Assembly: GCA_036504995.1 (NCBI GenBank)
Contig: DASXUG010000006.1
Location: 85,428-149,427 of the forward strand
Source: DASXUG01 sp036504995
GTDB taxonomy: Bacteria; Pseudomonadota; Gammaproteobacteria; Burkholderiales; Methylophilaceae
Length of the DNA stretch: 64,000 bases
Direction: 5' to 3'
Shown here in pieces: positions 16,854-25,735 of this stretch. Position 1 is the stretch's first letter. Each line of letters opens with the position of its first letter. The notes beneath the pieces are model-generated. The model saw only the letters and a program-made list of their open reading frames with translations. It was not told the origin of the DNA and searched no databases. The position numbers and the translations under genes were made by a program.

Positions 16854-17588
16854 CTAAACCTTCCAGCCTTTATGCAGCGCAACCACGCCCGCGGCTAAGT
16901 TGTAATAATCCACTTTACCAAAGCCTGCATCGAGCATCATTTGTTTAAGCGTTTCTTGGTCTGGGTGCATACGGATAGATTCTGCAAGGTATTGATAGCT
17001 ATCAGCATCTTTAGCGAATAGCTTACCCATTATAGGCAACAGCTTGAAAGAGTAAGCATCGTATAAGGGGGCTAAAGGCTTCCATACTTGTGAAAACTCT
17101 AACACCAACAAACGCCCACCAACTTTGAGTACACGTTGCATTTCTGCCAGCGCTTTATCCTTGTGTGTCATATTACGCAAGCCAAAGGCGACGATCACAC
17201 AATCGAAATATTGATCAGGGAAAGGCAGTTTCTCTGCGTCACACTGCAAGGCAGGTACAGCGACACCATCATCCAACAGGCGATCACGCCCCACCGCCAG
17301 CATAGAGGCATTAATATCCGTTAAGATGACTTCACCCGTACTACCCACTTTTTTCGCAAATAATCGAGATAAATCGCCACTACCACCAGCAACATCAAGC
17401 ACACGGTCACCCGCTTTAACACCACTCACTTCTACCGCAAAGCGCTTCCAAGTACGATGTAGTCCTGCTGACATGACATCATTCATCAAATCATATTTTT
17501 TGGCCACGGAATGAAATACTTCGCCCACTTTGTGCGCTTTTTCTGTTTCATCAACGGTTTTAAACCCAAAATGTGTTTTTTCTGACAT
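16854..17588 (-). CDS. ubiE: Demethylmenaquinone/ubiquinone methyltransferase UbiE
   Basis: This SAM-dependent C-methyltransferase acts in ubiquinone (and menaquinone, where present) biosynthesis. The 244-residue product has the N-terminal signature VAKKYDLMNDVMSAGLHRTW, SAM-binding motif I VLDVAGGSGDLSRLF (~62-76), VAFGLRNMTHKDKAL (~125-139) and the family-typical LVLEFSQVWKPLAPLYDAYS with LPIMGKLF. Length is close to E. coli UbiE (251). It probably starts the ubiE-ubiJ-ubiB operon, and the DUF971 gene lies 36 bases upstream on the same strand. Confidence 0.97.
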   Translation of the reverse strand: MSEKTHFGFKTVDETEKAHKVGEVFHSVAKKYDLMNDVMSAGLHRTWKRFAVEVSGVKAGDRVLDVAGGSGDLSRLFAKKVGSTGEVILTDINASMLAVGRDRLLDDGVAVPALQCDAEKLPFPDQYFDCVIVAFGLRNMTHKDKALAEMQRVLKVGGRLLVLEFSQVWKPLAPLYDAYSFKLLPIMGKLFAKDADSYQYLAESIRMHPDQETLKQMMLDAGFGKVDYYNLAAGVVALHKGWKV

Positions 17589-17624
17589 GCTTTACCTTTG
17601 GTCGCTTAAATTGATACTTGAAAT

Positions 17625-18008
17625 TTAGTGCTTTAATGTGGGATGCGTAATGCCGACTTCTGCCAGACGCTGACAATACTCAAACCAGAGGGCATCATAG
17701 TCTTTGGCAAGCTCATAGAGATAATCCCAAGAATACAAGCCGGTATCATGCCCATCTGAAAACACCAATTTGACGGCATAATTACCAACTGGTTCTATGG
17801 CAGAAATATTAACCTCTTCTTTGCCTATTTGCAGCGTTTCCTGGCCTGCTCCATGGCCACGCACTTCGGCCGATGGCGAGTAAACACGCAAAAATTCGCA
17901 GCTATAGGTGGCTTGCATACCATCATCAAAAGCTATTTCCAACACCCGTGAAGCTTGATGCAATACTATATTGGTTGGTCGAGGTGAGTCTGGGCTTAAT
18001 CCGCTCAT
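17625..18008 (-). CDS. DUF971 / gamma-butyrobetaine hydroxylase-like N-terminal domain protein
   Basis: A 127-residue single-domain protein of the DUF971 family. Motifs: PRPTNIVLHQASRVLEIAFD at the N-terminus, YSCEFLRVYSPSAEVRGHG (~35-53), ISAIEPVGNYAVKLVFSDGH (~72-91) and TGLYSWDYLYELAKDYDALW (~92-111). This domain is the N-terminal module of gamma-butyrobetaine hydroxylase and is often found alone next to ubiE in betaproteobacteria, as here. Some relatives bind metal or act in Fe-S handling. No enzymatic function can be assigned here. Confidence 0.88.
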   Translation of the reverse strand: MSGLSPDSPRPTNIVLHQASRVLEIAFDDGMQATYSCEFLRVYSPSAEVRGHGAGQETLQIGKEEVNISAIEPVGNYAVKLVFSDGHDTGLYSWDYLYELAKDYDALWFEYCQRLAEVGITHPTLKH

Positions 18009-18043
18009 TACATATACCGCATTGATAAAGCGGTAATAATAGC

Positions 18044-18064
18044 AGAATCATCATCAATGATTCT
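18044..18064. promoter_or_regulatory. Perfect 8-bp dyad between DUF971 and dynamin genes
   Basis: AGAATCAT and ATGATTCT flank a 5-nt centre in the 242-base gap between the divergent DUF971-ubiE operon and the dynamin gene. It begins 36 bases upstream of the DUF971 start, a position suited to an operator. No clear promoter was found on either side, so the role is uncertain. Confidence 0.35.
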
Positions 18065-18250
18065 TCATTTAGTCATAACATTTGCATAAGCTAAAGCGCG
18101 TAACAAATGAAAAAATAACTGTAAAATGAGCATTACACCGTAAATATTGACAAATTACGTCACGTCATACGCTTTAGGGCACTGATTTTTCTGATATTTT
18201 ACGGGCAAATGCTAAAGTGCTTTGTATGAAAAAAGATCACGGGGATTTTC

Positions 18251-20212
18251 ATGGCAGATAATAAGCTTAAACTACAGTTCGCAGCCTATGCTGACTGGCG
18301 TAAGGCATTGACTGAACGCATCGCTGAATATCGCGTATGGCTAAATAGCCAAGACATGAATGACTCACAAACCGATCAACGCATTAGCCAACTGTTAGAA
18401 CGTTTAAATCAAGATAAATTAAATGTCGCTTTTGTTGCAGAGTTCTCTCGTGGAAAATCTGAACTTATCAACGCGATATTCTTTGCTGACTATGGTCAAC
18501 GCCTGCTGCCTTCGAGCGCGGGTCGCACTACCATGTGCCCCACAGAATTAATGTACGACCCAAGCAAACCCCCATCGCTACAACTTTTGCCCATAGAAAC
18601 GCGCGCATCTGACGCCACCACCAGCGAATACAAAAACTACCCGACAGAGTGGAGTGTGTTTGAGTTTGATATAGACTCTGGCGACAGCATGACTGAAGCC
18701 TTTAAGCAGGTTAGCAAAACCAAGCGTGTTTCCGCGCAAGAAGCTGAGTCATACGGGCTATACGACCCAAACAACCCAGATGACAGCATGAACGTCAATA
18801 GCGAAGGCACCGTAGAAATTCCATGCTGGCGCTATGCAATGATTAACTTTCCACATCCGTTGCTAGAACAAGGCTTAGTTATTTTAGATACCCCAGGTTT
18901 GAATGCGGTGGGTACAGAACCTGAGCTTACCCTGAATATGCTGCCAAACGCACATGCGGTGCTATTTATTTTAGCTGCAGACACTGGTGTTACCAAATCT
19001 GAGAGCGATGTGTGGCGCCAGTATATTAGTGGCTCGCGTTGGAATCAAAAAGGTCGTCTAGCCGTTTTAAATAAGATTGACGGCATGTGGGATGAGCTTA
19101 AAGATGCATCCGAGATTGAACAAGAAATCAATAAACAGGTCACCACCAGCGCCGAAATGTTGGGTTTAAACGCTAACCAAATCTTCCCTATTTCCGCGCA
19201 AAAAGGCTTAATTGCCAAAGTGAATGGCGATGAAGTGTTGTTGGCCAAAAGTCGCTTGCTTGATTTAGAAAAAGCACTATCCGAAGAACTGATTCCTTCC
19301 AAAATGGAAATCGTGCGCGACAATACGCAAGGGGAAGTTGAAGATTTATTTAGAAATGCGCAACTCATTTTAGAGTCACGTAACAAAAGCATCACCGAAC
19401 AATTGGATGAGCTAAAAGGGTTACGTGGTAAGAATGAGGATGTTGTAGAACACATGATGAACAAAATCAAAGTGGATAAAGAAAACTTTGAAAAAGGTTT
19501 ACAACGTTACCAAGCCTTACGCAGCATTTTCTCTCAGCAGACTAACCAGTTATTTGGTTTGTTAGGAATGGACTCACTGAGAGGCCAAGTGCGCGCTACG
19601 CGTGATGAAATGATGGCAGCAAACTTTACCAAAGGTATTCAAACTGCCATGAATACCTTTTTCATCACCATTAAAGATCGCCTGACCAAATCAGACCGCC
19701 AAGTGGATGAAATCAAACACATGATGGATGCAATGTACGAAAAATTTTCAGAAGAGCACGGTTTGCGTGAAGTAAAACCACCCGCTTTCTCAATGACTCG
19801 CTACCAAAAAGAGCTAGCCAAACTTGACCGTGCTTATCGTGAGCAATTTAACACTGCGTTCAATATGATCGCCAATGAAAAGCTTTCGCTGACCTCTAAG
19901 TTCTTTGAAACATTAGCCAGTCGCGTGGTACATCTTTACGAAGTCGCTAATCGTGATGCAGAAACATGGCTTAAAGCAGTGATTGCTCCTATGGAATCAC
20001 AAGTGCGCGAACATCAGTTACAATTGCGCCGTCGCCTAGAAAGCATCAAACGTATTTATAAAGCCACTGACACCTTAGAAGATCGCATCGGCGAGATGGA
20101 AACGGTAGAAAAAGAAATCATGCAACAACAAGCTGCGCTTAGCCACTTGCATGAGCAAATGCTGCAAGCTTTGACCTATGTGCCGCATGAGGAACAAGCA
20201 CAAGCAGCATGA
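18251..20212 (+). CDS. Dynamin-like GTPase family protein
   Basis: A 653-residue large GTPase. The P-loop is FSRGKSELINAIF (~65-77), with a Thr-containing switch region SAGRTTMCPTE, G3 motif VILDTPGLNAVG (~212-223) and G4 motif LNKIDGMWDEL (~275). After the GTPase domain the protein is mostly helical and charged, consistent with the coiled-coil stalk and membrane-binding region of bacterial dynamins (e.g. LEEALSEE, KNSITEQL and LDRAYREQ type segments). The C-terminus is also a predicted coiled coil (DTLEDRIGEMETVEKEIMQQ). Bacterial dynamins remodel or repair membranes, but no substrate is known here. Its TGA overlaps the ccoS ATG (ATGA), so the two are translationally coupled. A GGGGA ribosome site precedes the start. 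Confidence 0.87.
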   Translation: MADNKLKLQFAAYADWRKALTERIAEYRVWLNSQDMNDSQTDQRISQLLERLNQDKLNVAFVAEFSRGKSELINAIFFADYGQRLLPSSAGRTTMCPTELMYDPSKPPSLQLLPIETRASDATTSEYKNYPTEWSVFEFDIDSGDSMTEAFKQVSKTKRVSAQEAESYGLYDPNNPDDSMNVNSEGTVEIPCWRYAMINFPHPLLEQGLVILDTPGLNAVGTEPELTLNMLPNAHAVLFILAADTGVTKSESDVWRQYISGSRWNQKGRLAVLNKIDGMWDELKDASEIEQEINKQVTTSAEMLGLNANQIFPISAQKGLIAKVNGDEVLLAKSRLLDLEKALSEELIPSKMEIVRDNTQGEVEDLFRNAQLILESRNKSITEQLDELKGLRGKNEDVVEHMMNKIKVDKENFEKGLQRYQALRSIFSQQTNQLFGLLGMDSLRGQVRATRDEMMAANFTKGIQTAMNTFFITIKDRLTKSDRQVDEIKHMMDAMYEKFSEEHGLREVKPPAFSMTRYQKELAKLDRAYREQFNTAFNMIANEKLSLTSKFFETLASRVVHLYEVANRDAETWLKAVIAPMESQVREHQLQLRRRLESIKRIYKATDTLEDRIGEMETVEKEIMQQQAALSHLHEQMLQALTYVPHEEQAQAA

Positions 20213-20433
20213 GTGCTACAACACTGCTACTGCAGCTAGGGTTAACCCTCGTATTTCTAGCCATTGCCGCCGCTGGCATTATATGGGCCATTAAAAATGG
20301 TCAATATGACGATTTTGAAGGCCCAGCACAGCGTATTTTAATGGATGACGATGACCCCATGATTCCATTTAACTCGGAACAAAAAACGAAATCCAACGCT
20401 ATTCAGGTTGAAACAGAAAGCCATAAAGAATAG
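20209..20433 (+). CDS. ccoS: Cytochrome cbb3 oxidase assembly protein CcoS
   Basis: The 74-residue product has one N-terminal membrane segment (LGLTLVFLAIAAAGIIWAI) followed by the CcoS hallmark KNGQYDDFEGPAQRILMDDD (~30-49). CcoS is needed to insert haem/copper cofactors into cbb3-type cytochrome oxidase. The tail after the DDD motif is longer and more hydrophilic than usual. It overlaps the dynamin gene by four bases. No ccoNOQP or ccoGHI genes are in the window, so this ccoS has separated from its usual partners. Confidence 0.88.
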   Translation: MSATTLLLQLGLTLVFLAIAAAGIIWAIKNGQYDDFEGPAQRILMDDDDPMIPFNSEQKTKSNAIQVETESHKE

Positions 20434-20482
20434 AATATGCACAACGTAAATATTACTACTTTGATGTAAAGGCATTTTAACC

Positions 20483-20587
20483 ATGAAATCTTATTTTACC
20501 TTTGAGAACGCACCGCTCACCATCGTTTGGGCACTAATCGCTTGGTCATGGTTTAGCGCATTATCGGTGATTTTCTTCTCGAAATAG
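20483..20587 (+). CDS. Small predicted membrane protein, 34 residues
   Basis: A 34-codon ORF after ccoS. Its product has a short polar N-terminus (MKSYFTFENAP), one long aromatic-rich hydrophobic segment (LTIVWALIAWSWFSALSVIF) and a final FSK. An AAGG lies ten bases before the ATG, a weak ribosome site. It is followed 15 bases later by a strong terminator, which fits the last gene of a dynamin-ccoS operon. Small cbb3-oxidase subunits are of this size and layout, but no specific family match can be claimed. Confidence 0.5.
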   Translation: MKSYFTFENAPLTIVWALIAWSWFSALSVIFFSK

Positions 20588-20602
20588 ACGGACACACCTA
20601 AT

Positions 20603-20630
20603 AAAAAAGCCTGCATTTGCAGGCTTTTTT
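20603..20630. terminator. Rho-independent terminator, bidirectional
   Basis: GCCTGC/GCAGGC stem with an ATTT loop, preceded by six A and followed by six T. It separates the plus-strand dynamin-ccoS set from the convergent OmpA-like gene and can serve both. Confidence 0.92.
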
Positions 20631-20662
20631 ATTACTAAATGCTTATTGTTATGACTTGCGCA

Positions 20663-21226
20663 CTATTGCTTTACAAACTGAATACGACGGTTCTTTTTAC
20701 GCCCCTCTTCCGTGGCGTTATCTGCGACAGGGTTATCGGCCCCGTGACCTGTGGCCGTGAGTAAATCAGCCATACTTGGGTTTTGGCTTACCATATAATC
20801 CACCACCGCTTGCGCACGTTGCTCGCTTAATTTCTGATTTAATTCTGCAGAGCCAGAATTATCGGTAAAGCCAACCACTTCTGTTTTTTCACTTAAGCAT
20901 TTAGCCACTAAATCCAACTGCTGCATACCCACAGCGCTTACCGTAGCGCTACCGCTGTCAAACTCAACCGCGACGCTCATATCAGCACTACAAGGAGGCA
21001 CTTCAGGCACTGCTGTCTGCGCTGGTGCCATCTGCAAAACAACCTCGGGAACGGGCTCAGCAGTTGGAACTGTGGGCACTTCCACGACTTGAACTAATTG
21101 CCCGCAACAACCTGTGCTTGAGCCAGCAAAAGATGGGCCATGTCCATTCAACCATAGCAATAATAAAATCACTGACAGAATAAACACACCAACCCAGCGC
21201 CATGTATTTGATTTACTTGTTGTCAT
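20663..21226 (-). CDS. OmpA-family protein with N-terminal membrane anchor
   Basis: The 187-residue product has an N-terminal hydrophobic segment (WVGVFILSVILLLLWLNG, ~12-29), a Pro/Val-rich linker (PTVPTAEPVPEVVLQMAPAQ) and an OmpA-like peptidoglycan-binding domain (~80-187). That domain contains VEFDSGSATVSAVGMQQLD, VVGFTDNSGSAELNQKLSEQRAQ split over two strands, and the final KKNRRIQFV. The domain's peptidoglycan contacts Asp and Arg are visible (TDNSG and NRRIQF). The short cytoplasmic tail and signal-anchor imply an inner-membrane protein reaching the wall. The next gene upstream (21322-21855) has the same anchor-linker architecture. Confidence 0.87.
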   Translation of the reverse strand: MTTSKSNTWRWVGVFILSVILLLLWLNGHGPSFAGSSTGCCGQLVQVVEVPTVPTAEPVPEVVLQMAPAQTAVPEVPPCSADMSVAVEFDSGSATVSAVGMQQLDLVAKCLSEKTEVVGFTDNSGSAELNQKLSEQRAQAVVDYMVSQNPSMADLLTATGHGADNPVADNATEEGRKKNRRIQFVKQ

Positions 21227-21321
21227 GCTGACCTCTTGATCTCTAAAACAGCCACTCGATAAACCTAGTTAACTAAGGTATAAAATAAATACATTCAGTT
21301 AACCCACGACGTACATTGAGC

Positions 21322-21855
21322 TTATTTAACCACTCCGCCATCCAAGCTATCCTGTAAGGCTTTAAGTTGTGCCCACTGCCCATCGGCAGCTAGTCTCGCT
21401 TGTTGCGCCCATGTGCTGGGATTGGCCAAACGAAAGCGTGGACCAGCTTTTTCTAGTATTGCATTGAGTTTATCAAGACTAGCACTCGCCAGATCTTCGA
21501 AGGTACGAATGCCGTCTTCGCTCATCAGACCCGCAATTTTAGGGCCGATGCCTTCAATAATCTGCAAATCATTTTTAACGCCCTTAAAACTAATACCGGC
21601 CAACCCAGCAGCAGCCACCATATCGGCGCGTGAAACAGTTTTGGGTGCTGGTGCTGGTGCTGGTGCTACAGGATGGTTTGCGGCAGGCGCGCTTGTCAAG
21701 GGTTGCGGCGCATGACTGGCAGCATGGCTGTGACTAGGTGCACTAGTATCTCCGCCAGAGCAATCATCACAAGATCGACTAAACCACCAGGCTAAAATCC
21801 AACCGACTAATACGCCTAAAAAGAATTGAAACCAGCAGCAAGTAAACCAAGTCAT
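21322..21855 (-). CDS. Membrane-anchored helix-hairpin-helix protein
   Basis: A 177-residue protein: an N-terminal membrane segment rich in Trp and Phe (FQFFLGVLVGWILAWWFS, ~9-26), a Cys pair (CDDC), a His/Ala/Pro-rich linker ending in an AP repeat, then a helix-hairpin-helix-like domain. The latter reads NDLQIIEGIGPKIAGLMSED then IRTFEDLASASLDKLNAILE, the pattern used by DUF4332-type and RuvA/PolX-type HhH folds. The family commonly sits beside ompA-like or ribosomal genes without a known role. HhH domains usually bind DNA, so a membrane-tethered DNA contact is possible but not demonstrated. Linker codons include four GGTGCT units (reverse strand). Confidence 0.8.
   Translation of the reverse strand: MTWFTCCWFQFFLGVLVGWILAWWFSRSCDDCSGGDTSAPSHSHAASHAPQPLTSAPAANHPVAPAPAPAPKTVSRADMVAAAGLAGISFKGVKNDLQIIEGIGPKIAGLMSEDGIRTFEDLASASLDKLNAILEKAGPRFRLANPSTWAQQARLAADGQWAQLKALQDSLDGGVVK
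21644..21667. repeat. Hexanucleotide repeat (GGTGCT)x4 coding Ala-Pro repeats
   Basis: Four perfect 6-bp units within the linker of the HhH protein. On the coding strand they read AGCACC and encode alternating Ala-Pro. The tract can gain or lose units in frame, changing linker length without breaking the gene. Confidence 0.9.
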
Positions 21856-22029
21856 AGCGATGCTCCAAGCAGATTGAAGTGAAAGACCAAGATATTACAT
21901 TTTAGATATTACAATTTTTATATATGCTAACCCAATCACCGACCCAGAGAGCTTGGCAATTTACCCAAGTTTACCCATATATATTTTTTATATCAACTCG
22001 TTAACTCCCGTGGTCTTATATAAACCAGA

Positions 22030-24603
22030 CTAGTTAACCTTATTTAACATCGCGCGCAACTGATACAAGGCGTCTAAAGCTTGTTTTGGCGTAAGTTCAT
22101 CGGGTTCGATACTTTCCAACTGACTGACAACTGGATGCACGGTAATTTCATGACGCACCTCTGGCTGTGCAAACAAATCAGTTTGTGGGCTTGCAGCCAA
22201 GTGCTGCTGCTCTAGCTGAGTGAGGCGACGCCTAGCTGAATTAATGACTGATTTCGGGATCCCTGCTAACTGTGCCACCTGCAAGCCATAGGATTGATTG
22301 GCGGCTCCCTCTTCCACTCGGTGCAAAAACACAATACCATTACCATGCTCAACAGCATCTAGATGCACATTGGCGGCTTGTTTAAACTCTTCCACCAAGC
22401 GTGTTAGCTCAAAATAATGCGTAGCAAATAATGTATAACTACGGTTTTTCTCCAGCAACTGCTTGGCCACAGCCCAGGCTAAAGCCAGACCATCAAATGT
22501 AGAGGTGCCACGACCAATTTCATCTAACAGCACCAAGCTGTGTTCGGTGGCGTTATGCAGAATATTCGCCGTCTCGGTCATTTCCACCATAAAGGTTGAA
22601 CGCCCGCCAGCCAAGTCATCTGAAGCACCAATGCGGGTAAAGATACGGTCTATGGTGCCAATTTTCACTTCACTCGCTGGTACGAAACAACCACAATGCG
22701 CGAGTAAAACAATCAGCGCAGTTTGCCGCATATAAGTAGACTTACCACCCATATTCGGGCCGGTAATCAATAACAATTGGCGATAGGGCGAAAGCACAAC
22801 ATCGTTGGCAATAAATGGGTTATTTTTTTGCAACGTCAATGGTTGCTCTACTACGGGATGGCGGCCAGATAAAATGGTCAACCCAGCCTCTTCTACAAAT
22901 TGCGGTGCAACATAATTAAGCGCCTCAGCACGCTCAGCAAAGGTCGCTAGCACATCAAGCTCAGCCACAGCTTGGGCGTTAACTTGCAAGGTAGCAATAT
23001 GCGGCGCGAGCCCATCTAATACCACCTCATACAACATTTTCTCACGAGCTAGAGCACGGTCATTGGCCGACAGCACTTTATCTTCAAATGTTTTTAATTC
23101 TGGCGTGATAAAACGCTCGGCATTTTTCAGGGTTTGACGACGACGATATTCAGCAGGCGCATTTTCAGCCTGTGCTCGGCTGATTTCAATATAGAAACCA
23201 TGCACGCTATTGTATTCGACCTTCAAGTTAGCCAAGCCAGTACGCTCGCGCTCAGCTGCTTCAAACTTAAGTAAAAACTCGCCACAATTAGTCTGTATGC
23301 CACGTAACTCATCCAACTCAGCATCGTAGCCATTGGCAATGACTCCGCCTTCACGCAACACTGAAGAGGGCTCAGCTTGTATCGCCGCAGCCAGTAAGCT
23401 AAAAGCTTGGTTTGGCGGAGTGAGCTTAAGGCAGAGCTGTTGCAATAACTCCGAAGTATTGAATGAAAGCTGCTGTTGCAAGATGGGCAGTTGCTGCAAA
23501 CTCTCACGCAAACCAGACAGATCACGTGGTCGAGCGGTTCTTAAGGCAATACGCGCGGTAATGCGCTCAATATCGCCAATGGCACGCAAATAGGTACGTA
23601 AAACACTATAAGTACCCGCCTGCATCAATTGCGTCACAGCTTGTAAACGCGCATTGATTTGGTCTTTTGAACGCAAGGGATGATGTAGCCACAAACGTAA
23701 AGCGCGCGCGCCCATGGCTGTTTGCGTAGTATTAAGCAACGCGAACAAAGTGGGTGAGGCTTCACCGCGCAAAGTTTGATCGATCTCCAAGTTACGGCGT
23801 GTGGCGGCATCAAGCTGAATATATTCGCTGGTTTGCTCTATGCTCAACCCATTGATGTGCGGCAAAGTTGTGCGTTGTGTATGTTTAACATAATCCAGCA
23901 ATGCACCCGCAGCAGCAATTGCAACGGTTAAATCTGCTGCGCCAAAACCAGCTAAATCATAGGTATTAAATTGCTTGGTCAGGGTTTGCTTGGCAGAATC
24001 CATATCAAACTGCCAAGTAGCAAGCCGCCGTTTAGCAAACTTACCTATCTCAAGCGCGGGATTATTTACGCCATCGGCAAACAATACCTCAGCGGGGGCA
24101 ATCCGTTCCAACTCCTGCCCCAGCAGGCCAGGAGCCACCTCGCTCAAAACTAATGCACCTGAAGCCAAATTGATACGCGCCAACCCCACCAAGCCCTCGC
24201 CCATACATACTGCGAGCAATAGATTGTCGCGACTATCATCCAATAGTGCGCTATCCGTCAGCGTACCTGGGGTGAGAATTCGAGCAACTTGACGCTCAAC
24301 AGGGCCTTTGCTGGTGGCAGGGTTGCCCACTTGCTCGCAGATCGCTACTGCCTCGCCCAATTTGGTGAGTTTGGCTAAATACTGCTCCGCCGCGTGGTAA
24401 GGCACGCCGGCCATCTTTATGGGTTCGCCATTCGACGTACCGCGCTTAGTGAGGGTAATACCGAGTAAACGCGAAGCTTTTTCGGCATCCTCAAAAAATA
24501 GCTCGTAAAAATCCCCCATGCGATAAAACAACAGCATGTCGGGGTGTTGCGCCTTCATCGCCAAATACTGGCGCATCATGGGCGTATGATTTTCTAGATT
24601 CAT
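22030..24603 (-). CDS. mutS: DNA mismatch repair protein MutS
   Basis: This 857-residue mismatch-recognition ATPase starts the methyl-directed repair pathway with MutL. The N-terminal mismatch-binding motif LLFYRMGDFYELFFEDA carries the Phe-x-Glu (FYE) wedge. The P-loop GPNMGGKSTYMRQ is near residue 612, followed by the Walker B region LVLLDEIGRGTSTFDG and ATHYFELT. The C-terminal tail (LDALYQLRAMLN) is the tetramer/dimer helix. The longest frame begins at a TTG (24624), but the ATG at 24603 begins MNLENHTPMMRQY, matching the E. coli N-terminus, and is preferred. It has no close partner in the region; a small oxidoreductase follows upstream. Confidence 0.97.
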   Translation of the reverse strand: MNLENHTPMMRQYLAMKAQHPDMLLFYRMGDFYELFFEDAEKASRLLGITLTKRGTSNGEPIKMAGVPYHAAEQYLAKLTKLGEAVAICEQVGNPATSKGPVERQVARILTPGTLTDSALLDDSRDNLLLAVCMGEGLVGLARINLASGALVLSEVAPGLLGQELERIAPAEVLFADGVNNPALEIGKFAKRRLATWQFDMDSAKQTLTKQFNTYDLAGFGAADLTVAIAAAGALLDYVKHTQRTTLPHINGLSIEQTSEYIQLDAATRRNLEIDQTLRGEASPTLFALLNTTQTAMGARALRLWLHHPLRSKDQINARLQAVTQLMQAGTYSVLRTYLRAIGDIERITARIALRTARPRDLSGLRESLQQLPILQQQLSFNTSELLQQLCLKLTPPNQAFSLLAAAIQAEPSSVLREGGVIANGYDAELDELRGIQTNCGEFLLKFEAAERERTGLANLKVEYNSVHGFYIEISRAQAENAPAEYRRRQTLKNAERFITPELKTFEDKVLSANDRALAREKMLYEVVLDGLAPHIATLQVNAQAVAELDVLATFAERAEALNYVAPQFVEEAGLTILSGRHPVVEQPLTLQKNNPFIANDVVLSPYRQLLLITGPNMGGKSTYMRQTALIVLLAHCGCFVPASEVKIGTIDRIFTRIGASDDLAGGRSTFMVEMTETANILHNATEHSLVLLDEIGRGTSTFDGLALAWAVAKQLLEKNRSYTLFATHYFELTRLVEEFKQAANVHLDAVEHGNGIVFLHRVEEGAANQSYGLQVAQLAGIPKSVINSARRRLTQLEQQHLAASPQTDLFAQPEVRHEITVHPVVSQLESIEPDELTPKQALDALYQLRAMLNKVN

Positions 24604-24702
24604 GGGTGAGTTGGGCTGAGGCAATTATTCAAGTCGCATTATAGCTGACTCGTAAATTGTCTTTGAAATTAGTAAGCAAATATCAGAAACATTTAAACTG
24701 TG

Positions 24703-25716
24703 TCAGTCCAACGTAACCACTTGCCCACTGGCTGCCGATGCGAGGGTGGCAACAATTAGTGCACAGTTAGCTTTAGCATCGGCTAGCGTTAGCAATGGCG
24801 CCTTATCTGATAATACACAATCACTAAAATGTTCGATTTCCAAATTAAAGTGGTTAGCCGCAGGTAGGCGCTCTTCTGTAGCTTTGCCGTCTTCCGTCCA
24901 CCATGAGAGTACGGGGACATCCCCTGGCAGTTGCCATGTGGTATGGCATTTGATGCCGCCTTTGGTGCCGATAATGGTGTATTCAGATTGTCGACTACGC
25001 TCAAAGCTGACATCAAAATGTGCGTGTTTGCCATCGCCAAAGTTGATGATACCGCTGGTAGTAATATCTGCACCGCTTGCAGCGTATTTTGCCATGGCCG
25101 TCACCGATTTTGCCTGCTGGTTAAACCATAAGCGAGAGGTGTGGATGGCGTAGGGGCCAATATCCCACATTGCACCGCCACCTTTGCTAACATCTTCTGC
25201 CAAACGATACATGCGCGCGGGGCGCATCATAAATGAAAAGCTGGCGTGGGTATTGCAGACTTCGCCGATAACGCCTGAATCAATAATCTCTTTAATGCGA
25301 GCATGCTGTGGATGGAAGCGATACATAAAACCTTCCATCGCTTTGACATTATGCGACTTTGCGGCTTGTTCAATGGCAGTAATATCCGCTACGGTGAGCG
25401 CCATGGGCTTTTCAATGAGTACATGTTTACCGTGCTGAATTGCACGCAGCGCCCATTCTGCATGTTCATGATTAGCCAGTGGGATATAGACTGCTTGCAC
25501 ATTGTTGTCTTGTAACAACGCATCTAAGCTATCGTAAGTAGCCACTCCCTCTATACATGGTGCGTATTTTTTAAGGGTTTCAGCCGCTGCGCCAGCACGG
25601 CGACTGGCGATAGCAACTAGCTGCGAGTTACTGGCTTCGACAATCGCAGGCAACAAACGCTCATTAACACGTGCAGCGCCGAGTATGCCCCAATTTAGTT
25701 TTTGTTTTTCGTTCAT
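24703..25716 (-). CDS. Gfo/Idh/MocA-family oxidoreductase
   Basis: A 337-residue NAD(P)-dependent dehydrogenase with an N-terminal Rossmann fold: NWGILGAARVNERLL (~7-21, the GxGxxx variant GILGAA). The family motif HVLIEKPMALTV (~90-101) carries the conserved EKP lysine, and a middle GGGAMWDIGPYAIH (~175-188) contains the catalytic-region Asp and His. Family members act on sugars, inositol or trans-dihydrodiols; the substrate here cannot be deduced. I placed the start at ATG 25716 because AAAGG lies seven bases upstream and the sequence then begins directly before the Rossmann motif. The gene follows the MltB-type gene by 19 bases. Confidence 0.9.
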   Translation of the reverse strand: MNEKQKLNWGILGAARVNERLLPAIVEASNSQLVAIASRRAGAAAETLKKYAPCIEGVATYDSLDALLQDNNVQAVYIPLANHEHAEWALRAIQHGKHVLIEKPMALTVADITAIEQAAKSHNVKAMEGFMYRFHPQHARIKEIIDSGVIGEVCNTHASFSFMMRPARMYRLAEDVSKGGGAMWDIGPYAIHTSRLWFNQQAKSVTAMAKYAASGADITTSGIINFGDGKHAHFDVSFERSRQSEYTIIGTKGGIKCHTTWQLPGDVPVLSWWTEDGKATEERLPAANHFNLEIEHFSDCVLSDKAPLLTLADAKANCALIVATLASAASGQVVTLD

Positions 25717-25735
25717 ATGTGACCTTTTTAAGACT

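Noticed and set aside
21890..21913. AGATATTACA direct repeat downstream of mutS
   Set aside because: Short AT-rich repeat at 14-bp period with no nearby context that would give it a role.
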